Below, one piece after another: positions 46,307 through 51,299 of a stretch of 51,299 bases of DNA (its first letter is position 1; every line of letters starts with the position of its first letter). The stretch spans positions 1-51,299 of the forward strand of contig UQSK01000009.1 in NCBI GenBank assembly GCA_900543605.1. The letters are read 5' to 3'. The DNA comes from an uncultured Collinsella sp. (GTDB taxonomy: Bacteria > Actinomycetota > Coriobacteriia > Coriobacteriales > Coriobacteriaceae). The notes beneath the pieces were generated by a model that saw only the letters and a list, made by a program, of their open reading frames with translations, made no database searches and was not told the origin of the DNA. The position numbers were made by a program, and so were the translations under genes.

Positions 46307-46405
46307 CTAGATTTCCATGCCCATTCGTTGCGCCTGTTCCAGAGCGGGATGCCCGGCGATATCACCCACACCGTTCACGCCGCCGGCGAAAACCGTTTTG
46401 CCCAT
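46307..46405 (-). pseudogene. Flavodoxin C-terminal remnant
   Basis: Thirty-two residues read GKTVFAGGVNGVGDIAGHP and then ALEQAQRMGMEI before a stop. This matches the last part of the flavodoxin-type NADPH reductases usually found between a MerR gene and this kind of operon (GHPAL..A..MG). The rest of the gene is missing; the start codon visible is fortuitous. It indicates a deletion close to the promoter. Confidence 0.65.
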
Positions 46406-46448
46406 TACGGACCACCCCTTGCGTTACCGATTTGTATTGACGAGAATG

Positions 46449-46479
46449 AAGGTAATACCTAAACCTGACTTTAGGTCAA
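46449..46479 (-). promoter_or_regulatory. MerR-type promoter/operator
   Basis: On the minus strand TTGACC is followed by CTAAAGTCAGGTTTAG and TATTAC or, with a 19-base spacer, TACCTT. The perfect arms CCTAAA and TTTAGG (46458-46475) sit inside the spacer, the layout expected for activation by a MerR-family protein through DNA twisting. It points to the decarboxylase-cupin operon and lies 30 bases ahead of the MerR gene. Confidence 0.72.
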
Positions 46480-46510
46480 GGAATGAATTCGAGATTTATT
46501 CGGAGGGGCC

Positions 46511-46951
46511 ATGTACACAATCGGACAGGTGGCGGAAATGTTCGGCTTGCCCGCCTCAACGCTGCGGTATTACGACAAGCAGGGATTGTTCCCGGGGCTG
46601 GAGCGGACGTCCGGCATTCGCCGATTCGGCGATACGGAACTCGAGGCGCTTCGGGTCATCGAATGCCTGAAGAAGGCGGGAATGGAGATCAAGGACATCC
46701 GTCTGTTCATGGAATGGTGTGCAGAGGGTCCATCAACATACCCCCAGCGCAAGGCCATGTTCGAGGAGCGGAAGGCCCACATGGAGTCGGAGATCGCGAA
46801 GATGAACCGTGCCCTGGACATGTTGAAGTTCAAATGCTGGTACTACGAGCAAGCGATTCAAGATGGCAGCGAGGATAGGCTGGAGACGCTGATTCCCGAC
46901 AATTTGCCGGAAGAAATCAAAGGCGCCTACGAAAACGCACACGCTCGATAA
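46511..46951 (+). CDS. MerR-family regulator
   Basis: A 146-residue regulator. The winged helix is MYTIGQVAEMFGLPASTLRY, followed by YDKQGLFPGLERTSGIRRF, then a dimerisation helix (about 78-120), and a short C-terminus. No metal-binding cysteine cluster is seen; single cysteines are at IECLKKAG, MEWCAEG and FKCWYYEQ. It resembles NmlR/AdhR-type regulators that respond to aldehydes or electrophiles. GGAGGGG lies before ATG 46511. It is divergent from the decarboxylase-cupin operon, its likely target. Confidence 0.93.
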   Translation: MYTIGQVAEMFGLPASTLRYYDKQGLFPGLERTSGIRRFGDTELEALRVIECLKKAGMEIKDIRLFMEWCAEGPSTYPQRKAMFEERKAHMESEIAKMNRALDMLKFKCWYYEQAIQDGSEDRLETLIPDNLPEEIKGAYENAHAR

Positions 46952-47011
46952 AGCCGTTCGCTATCCATGGGACTCTGGCAAGGAGCTCCTTCCGAACAGA
47001 ACGAAAAAGAA

Positions 47012-47039
47012 AGCCTCCGAACTAAAAGGTCCGGAGGCT
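47012..47039. terminator. Hairpin after the MerR gene
   Basis: AGCCTCCG and CGGAGGCT pair around a 12-base loop. On the minus strand the stem is followed by TTTCTTTTT; on the plus strand by a weaker T stretch. It can end transcription from either side. The rest of 46952-47197 holds no gene. Confidence 0.75.
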
Positions 47040-47197
47040 GTTATTTCCGCTATTCCCACTCGGCAATAGGAGTCACTGGCCAAAAGCTTGTCAACATCAA
47101 AACAAGTCCTCAATCTATCGATTCTACGTGAGGCAATGGTCCTCATTTGATGCCCGCACTGTTTGCGCGCTAGGGAGCAAAAGAATCTGGCCGCCGC

Positions 47198-48433
47198 TCA
47201 AATAAGATCACCGCCATCTTGCATAAACGACGCCATGTTAAGGTGCCTGACGCCATCCCTCTCCTGCAATAGAGGATCAAGCGTGAACAAGTAGCGCGGA
47301 TACCCATCCCTGATGTGGCCGAACGGCCTGTACTCGCGCTCCTCGACGCCTCTGTCGGCAATCGACATAGAGACCTGGATGTAGGCGTAAGCATTGCGCC
47401 TACGAGCGATGAAGTCACACTCGAGCTTCCCAATACGGCCCACAGAAAGCTCGTACCCGCGCGATGCAAGATAGAGGTAGAGCACGTTCTCCAACGCCGG
47501 CCCGTAGTTAATCCTCGCATCCGTGTTCATGGCGAAATAGAAGCCGGGATCAGCCAGGTAGTACTTCTCTTCGCGGATAAGCGATCGCCGAGACTTGAGA
47601 TCGAACCTCGAGCAGCGATAAAGGATCTTCGCGTCAACAAGAATCTGGATATACCGATTGAGCGTTTCGCGCTTGATGGGAATCTTCTCGACATCATTGA
47701 AGTACGCAAGGAGGTTCTTCAGGTTCGTCGGCGCACCAAAGTTGTTGATGAGATACGTCTGGACGGCATCGAAAACCGAGACATTCTTAATCTTGTTCGA
47801 ATGTTTGACGTCCTTTTCAAAGATCTCATGAATAACGCTCTTGATATAGGTGCGCTTTTCATCCTCGCCCTCATACTCCAACGCTTTGGGAAATCCTCCA
47901 AGGGTCAGGTACTCGGTAAACTCTCCCACGAGAACGTCATTGACAGGCTTGCCGAGAAAACGCTTCATATCGATATATTCCGCAAAGTCGAGTGGGAACA
48001 CCTCGAACTCGATATAGCGACCCGTCAGCTTTGTAACAAGCTGCCCAGAAAGCAGATATGAATTCGAACCGGTAATGAAGATGGACCAACCGCCATCTGT
48101 CCGGTAGCCGTTGATAAGCAGCTCGAATTCCTCTACGTTCTGAATCTCATCGATGAAGAGGTACTTCGTCCCCTCAGTGTCTGCTGGGGTCGACATGTCA
48201 ATCAGATTTTCGAGCTCATCGGTCGTCTTGACCTTCCTGTTCTCCCGTGAGTCGAGGTCGATATAGATGATGTGGTCGCTCGCTACACCGGATTCCACCA
48301 GCTCGTCTGCGATTGATTGCATGAGGCAGGATTTACCACACCTGCGAACACCGGTGATTACCTTGATCATCCCGTCATCGTGGTAGAAACCACGCATTTG
48401 CTTCAGATACTTTTCACGTCGGTATATACGCAA
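47198..48433 (-). CDS. AAA ATPase with DUF4143 domain
   Basis: A 411-residue protein. Residues about 22-165 form an ATPase with Walker A GVRRCGKSCL, Walker B YLFIDEIQNV and sensor ITGSNSYLLS. Residues about 200-400 match DUF4143 with a nuclease-like end (GKLECDFIARRRNAYAYIQV). Such proteins are common, often mobile and lack an assigned role. I use TTG 48433, as AAGGGG lies seven bases upstream. The GC content is lower than the neighbours. The gene lies beside HsdS remains, which suggests an accessory stretch. Confidence 0.9.
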   Translation of the reverse strand: MRIYRREKYLKQMRGFYHDDGMIKVITGVRRCGKSCLMQSIADELVESGVASDHIIYIDLDSRENRKVKTTDELENLIDMSTPADTEGTKYLFIDEIQNVEEFELLINGYRTDGGWSIFITGSNSYLLSGQLVTKLTGRYIEFEVFPLDFAEYIDMKRFLGKPVNDVLVGEFTEYLTLGGFPKALEYEGEDEKRTYIKSVIHEIFEKDVKHSNKIKNVSVFDAVQTYLINNFGAPTNLKNLLAYFNDVEKIPIKRETLNRYIQILVDAKILYRCSRFDLKSRRSLIREEKYYLADPGFYFAMNTDARINYGPALENVLYLYLASRGYELSVGRIGKLECDFIARRRNAYAYIQVSMSIADRGVEEREYRPFGHIRDGYPRYLFTLDPLLQERDGVRHLNMASFMQDGGDLI

Positions 48434-48523
48434 GATGCACCCCTTTTTTCAGTGTCAATTTTATCAGTTATGGGGGTACTTTTTTACATTTTATAAAAAA
48501 TCGTACCGATAACTTATTCCCGC

Positions 48524-48754
48524 TTAGTTTCGGAAGTCGAGCAGGAGGTCGCGGTAGTACCCGTACTGCGCCCGGCGTGCCTCGATCTCGGCAGGGATAC
48601 CGTCGGTGAGCGATTTCGTTAGGGTGTCGAAGCGGTCGAGGATGTCGACGACCTTCTGCTGGGTGCCGATGGATGGGGCGGGAATCTCGACCCTCGATAA
48701 GTCCACAGGCGCGGCTTCGATTACCTTTTTCGGTTTAGCGTATTGCTCTTCAGA
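48524..48754 (-). pseudogene. HsdS C-terminal fragment
   Basis: The open frame reads VDLSRVEIPAPSIGTQQKVV then DILDRFDTLTKSLTDGIPAE and EARRAQYGYYRDLLLDF. This is the end of a type I restriction specificity subunit, with the conserved helix and YYRDLLL tail. The target recognition domains and the methylase and nuclease genes are absent. The fragment's 5' end overlaps the TetR remnant. Confidence 0.78.
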
Positions 48755-48851
48755 TCATCGTGGTGTGCTCGTAGCCGCGCTCCACGAGGAGCCGCTCGGC
48801 AACGTCGAGAATCTTCTCGACCGTCTCCTCCGGGTACTTATTGCGTGCCAC
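48750..48851 (-). pseudogene. TetR-family regulator N-terminal remnant
   Basis: From GTG 48851, with GGAGGT five bases upstream, 33 residues read ARNKYPEETVEKILDVAERL and LVERGYEHTTMI, then a stop. This is the first helix-turn-helix part of a TetR protein; the recognition helix and ligand domain are lost where the HsdS fragment begins. The palindrome upstream (48869) may be its old operator. Confidence 0.75.
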
Positions 48852-48868
48852 GGGCACCTCCGTCCTTG

Positions 48869-48880
48869 TTATCGCGATAA
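48869..48880. promoter_or_regulatory. Palindrome TTATCGCGATAA, possible TetR operator
   Basis: A perfect 12-base palindrome, extended less perfectly to TTGTTATCGCGATAAACA, lies 18 bases ahead of the TetR remnant on the divergent side. Its position fits an operator shared with the ABC operon. Confidence 0.5.
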
Positions 48881-48992
48881 ACATACCATGAGTGGCGTGC
48901 GGGTCGAGATTGGCTGGCGCCAAAAGAGCCCAACGGCCGTTACAGCTTCGTTAGAAACGCGCCCCACCATGGATGGTGAACCCGAAAGGTAA

Positions 48993-49025
48993 GGCGCGCG
49001 GGCACGGCGACTCGGCCCGCGCGCC
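48993..49025 (+). other. GC-rich hairpin before the ABC operon
   Basis: GGCGCGCGGGC and GCCCGCGCGCC form a perfect 11-bp stem around an 11-base loop, ending nine bases before the AAAGGA ribosome site of the ATPase gene. It could affect translation or be a transcription attenuator, though no T tract follows. Confidence 0.5.
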
Positions 49026-49046
49026 CGGAAGAGAAAGGATAAACCC

Positions 49047-49775
49047 ATGGGTTACATGCTCGAGACGCGTGGGCTCACCAAGCGCTTCGGCCGCGGCGAC
49101 CAGGCGCAGGACGCCGTGGCCGACGTGAGCCTTCATATCCGCGAGGGCGAGGTGTACGGACTGCTCGGTCCCAACGGAGCCGGCAAGTCGACAACGCTCA
49201 AGATGATCTGCGGGATGCTGCGGCCGACGGCCGGGGAGATCCTCTTTGCCGGGCACGCCTGGTGCCGCGAGGACCTCTACGCAATCGGCAGCCTCATCGA
49301 GGAGGCGCCGCTCTACCCCAACCTCACCGCGCGTGAGAACCTGCGCGTGCGCACCACGCTGCTGGGCCTTCCCGAGAGCCGCATAGATGAGGTGCTCGCC
49401 GCCGTGGACCTCGCGGACACCGGGAAGAAGCGCGCCGGGCGCTTCTCGATGGGCATGCGGCAGCGCCTGGGGCTCGCGCTGGCGCTGATCGCCCGGCCAC
49501 GCCTGCTCGTGCTCGACGAGCCCACCAACGGCCTCGACCCCATCGGCATCGAGGAGCTGCGCGACCAGATCCGCGGCTTCGCAGCGGCGGGCACGACGGT
49601 GATCGTCTCGAGCCACATCCTCTCCGAGGTGCAGCAGATGGCGGACACCATCGGCATCATCTACGGGGGGCGCCTCGCCTACGAGGATGCGCTTCGGCCC
49701 GGGCAGGACCTCGAGGAACTCTTCATGAGCTTCTGCCGGGAAGGGCGACGAGCACGCGGGGAGGTGGCGGCATGA
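49047..49775 (+). CDS. Lantibiotic-immunity type ABC ATPase
   Basis: A 242-residue ATPase: Walker A GPNGAGKS near 39-46, signature FSMGMRQR, Walker B LLVLDEPTNGLDP and H-loop SSHILSEV. The short length and the two permease genes that follow fit the MutF/EpiF/LanF group, which expels lantibiotics from the membrane. AAAGGA precedes ATG 49047, and an internal ATG lies three codons on. Its codons almost always end in G or C, unlike the topoisomerase and MerR genes. The next gene overlaps it by four bases. Confidence 0.92.
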   Translation: MGYMLETRGLTKRFGRGDQAQDAVADVSLHIREGEVYGLLGPNGAGKSTTLKMICGMLRPTAGEILFAGHAWCREDLYAIGSLIEEAPLYPNLTARENLRVRTTLLGLPESRIDEVLAAVDLADTGKKRAGRFSMGMRQRLGLALALIARPRLLVLDEPTNGLDPIGIEELRDQIRGFAAAGTTVIVSSHILSEVQQMADTIGIIYGGRLAYEDALRPGQDLEELFMSFCREGRRARGEVAA

Positions 49776-50542
49776 CGGGCGAGAAAGGCGGCCTGCTCGC
49801 GGGCCTGCGCGCCGAGGCCCTGAAGTCGCGCCACGCGGCACCGGTTCGCCTGGCCGTGCTCATGGCGCTGCCGATGCCGCTGCTCGGCGCGATGCCCTAC
49901 CGGGGCGTGCAGATCTTCAGCGCGTGGAACTACTGGTACGCGCTCTTCCTGCCCGTGTCTCTCTCACTCGTGGTGGCGTGCGTCGCGCGGGCGGACGCTC
50001 GCACGCGGATGCGGGGGCTTCTGGGCCTGGGCTTCCCGCTCGGGCGCGCCTGGTGGGCCAAGGCGCTCTGGTGCCTCGCGCTCTGCACGCTCTCGAACCT
50101 CGTGGTCTTCGGCATCTACCTCGCGGGCTCGGCGTTCTCCTCGCAGGGCCTCACGGCCGCGGGCACGCTCACGATGCTCCTCTGCGCGCTCGCCAACACG
50201 GTGACCGCGGCGTGGATGATCCCCGCAGGGCTCTTCCTCACGGCGCGACTCGGCATGCTCGCGGGCATCTTCTGCCCGCTCGCCGCGCAGCTCGTGGGTG
50301 GGTTCGCCTGGTCGCTGATGCCGCTGCCGCAGCTCTTTCCGCCGTCGGCGAGCATGGTCATCCCCACGAGCTTCATCCCCGTGCTGCCGAGCGGCGAGCC
50401 ACTCGCGGCGGACATGGCGCTCGGCGGGGCGCTCACGGCGGACGGCATGCTCACACTGGCGGGCCTTGCGGTCTGCGCGCTCGCGTTCGCCGCGTTCACG
50501 GCGGCGGGCGCGGCCTGGTTCGCGCGCTCCGAGGAGAGGTGA
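49772..50542 (+). CDS. Lantibiotic-immunity ABC permease, MutE/EpiE-type
   Basis: A 256-residue membrane protein with about six hydrophobic segments. The AWNYWYALFLPVSLSLVVA segment after the first helix is typical of the MutE/EpiE permeases, which sit next to MutF and MutG. It overlaps the ATPase by four bases and the next permease by one base (TGATG). The very high GC continues through this gene. Confidence 0.85.
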   Translation: MTGEKGGLLAGLRAEALKSRHAAPVRLAVLMALPMPLLGAMPYRGVQIFSAWNYWYALFLPVSLSLVVACVARADARTRMRGLLGLGFPLGRAWWAKALWCLALCTLSNLVVFGIYLAGSAFSSQGLTAAGTLTMLLCALANTVTAAWMIPAGLFLTARLGMLAGIFCPLAAQLVGGFAWSLMPLPQLFPPSASMVIPTSFIPVLPSGEPLAADMALGGALTADGMLTLAGLAVCALAFAAFTAAGAAWFARSEER

Positions 50543-51249
50543 TGGCCATGACACGACTCTCCGACCCGACGCCACGCATGACTCTCCCGCGGGCCCTGCT
50601 CTCCGAGGCCCTGCGCCTGGCGCGCTCCCCGCTCACGGCGGTGCACCTCGTCTGCGGCCTGGCAGCCGGTCTTGCCTGCGGCGAGTACTTCTCCGTAACC
50701 CGATGGGACCCGGCGCTGGGCGCTGACGCCTACGCCCAGTTCCTCGGCGCCCTCATGCCGCTCATGTCCGCCATCGTCTGCGGGCTCGCCGTGGACGAGG
50801 AGCGCGCTGCCGGGCGCCTCGCCAACCTCACGGCGGTCCCCTCGCGCGGGCGCGCCGTCGCGGCAAAGCTACTCGCCCTTGCGGCGCTCGGCGCGGGCGC
50901 GCTGGCCGTGGCGCTCGGCGTGTTCGGGGCCGTGCTCGCCGTCGCCGGGCGCCTGCCGCTCGGGCCCGCTCCGCTTGCGGCCGCCTGGGTGGGCATCGTG
51001 CTGGGCAGCCTGCCCCTCTACGCGCTGGGGCTCGGCGTGGCCCTGCGCCTCGGCCGCAACGCCGCCATCGGCGCCGGCGCGGCGGGGATGCTCCTCGCGT
51101 TCTTCTCAGTGGGCGGACTTGCGCACGGCCTCATGACCGGCGAGCTCACCAGTGCCCTGGCGACGCCCCTGAGCTGGGTGCCGCTCGCCTGGCCCACGCG
51201 CCTAGGGTCGCTCGGGGTGGAGGCCTTCATCGACGCCGCACGCGCGGCG
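50542..51249 (+). CDS. Lantibiotic-immunity ABC permease, MutG-type, cut by contig end
   Basis: The first 236 residues of a second permease, with ATG 50542 overlapping the preceding stop. It has about six hydrophobic segments, and VDEERAAGRLANLTAVPSRG in the cytoplasmic loop, as in MutG/EpiG. True sequence ends at Ala 236 or so (FIDAARAA). The apparent ending LSLIHI and stop at 51268-51270 are encoded by adapter sequence, so the gene is partial and not naturally terminated. Confidence 0.85.
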
Positions 51250-51299
51250 CTGTCTCTTATACACATCTGACGCTGCCGACGACTTAATAGGTGTAGATC
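51250..51299. other. Nextera adapter contamination
   Basis: Bases 51250-51268 read CTGTCTCTTATACACATCT, the Tn5 mosaic end used in Nextera libraries. GACGCTGCCGACGA follows to 51282 (read-1 adapter), then the 8-base index CTTAATAG, which from memory complements i5 index S518, and GTGTAGATC, the start of the P5 sequence. None of these 50 bases is genomic. Confidence 0.97.

Noticed and set aside
48524..48754. Active type I restriction system or HsdS shufflon
   Set aside because: Only the last part of one specificity subunit exists; no hsdM, hsdR, inverted HsdS copy or dedicated recombinase lies in the window.

Overview
The window is chromosomal DNA from a gut Coriobacteriia bacterium, most likely Collinsella. 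The indications are family resemblance and moderately high GC: a divergent second type II topoisomerase pair, paired substrate-binding-domain sensor kinases, a CD1871A-type small protein beside a polyferredoxin and a TlpA lipoprotein, and many XRE, PadR and MerR regulators with short operons. No rRNA, tRNA or CRISPR array was seen. The last 50 bases are Illumina Nextera adapter, so this is one contig of a short-read draft.

Layout. 1-3.4 kb: 5' part of prfC, an array of four 80-bp hairpin units, and a YtrA-type regulator with its ABC exporter. 3.4-7.4 kb: a 185-bp palindromic element, an EamA remnant, an EFR1-type flavodoxin/ferredoxin protein, a ClC transporter, a LOG-family enzyme and a two-TM ion channel. 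7.5-10.8 kb: a hybrid sensor kinase whose receiver domain is cut off and fused to the end of an XRE regulator, then a membrane protein. 10.8-16.4 kb: a giant Tat-exported, sortase-type surface protein and a LuxR-type regulator. 16.4-19 kb: decayed genes, a very GC-rich PadR/DUF1700 operon, and integrase debris. 19-23 kb: a two-component system divergent from a redox operon (CXXC protein, polyferredoxin, TlpA lipoprotein). 23-29.4 kb: a MacB-like ABC protein, two more copies of the 185-bp element flanking a membrane protein in inverted orientation, and dus. 29.4-36.5 kb: glutaredoxin, an XRE/zinc-ribbon/TipAS regulator, TrmO, MalY/PatB, a substrate-binding lipoprotein with its hybrid kinase, and a PNPOx-like protein. 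36.5-37 kb: an XRE start fused to the end of a receiver domain. 37.3-42.4 kb: an acetyltransferase and the topoisomerase pair. 42.5-48.4 kb: an Orc/Cdc6-like ATPase behind three 19-bp repeats, a flavodoxin, a MerR-linked hydrolase and decarboxylase-cupin operon, and an AAA/DUF4143 ATPase. 48.5-51.25 kb: HsdS and TetR remnants, then a very GC-rich lantibiotic-immunity-type ABC operon cut by the contig end.

The main discovery is that the two chimeric genes at 10.0 and 36.8 kb are reciprocal. Exchanging their halves at a shared Val-Thr-Arg site restores a full receiver domain and a full XRE regulator. One 26.8-kb inversion between about 10,014-10,022 and 36,823-36,831 explains both. It would have inactivated the kinase's receiver, removed the recognition helix of the XRE protein, and parted the XRE promoter from its downstream membrane protein. 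Other notable items are the 185-bp element family, the 80-bp hairpin array and the two GC-rich transferred operons.
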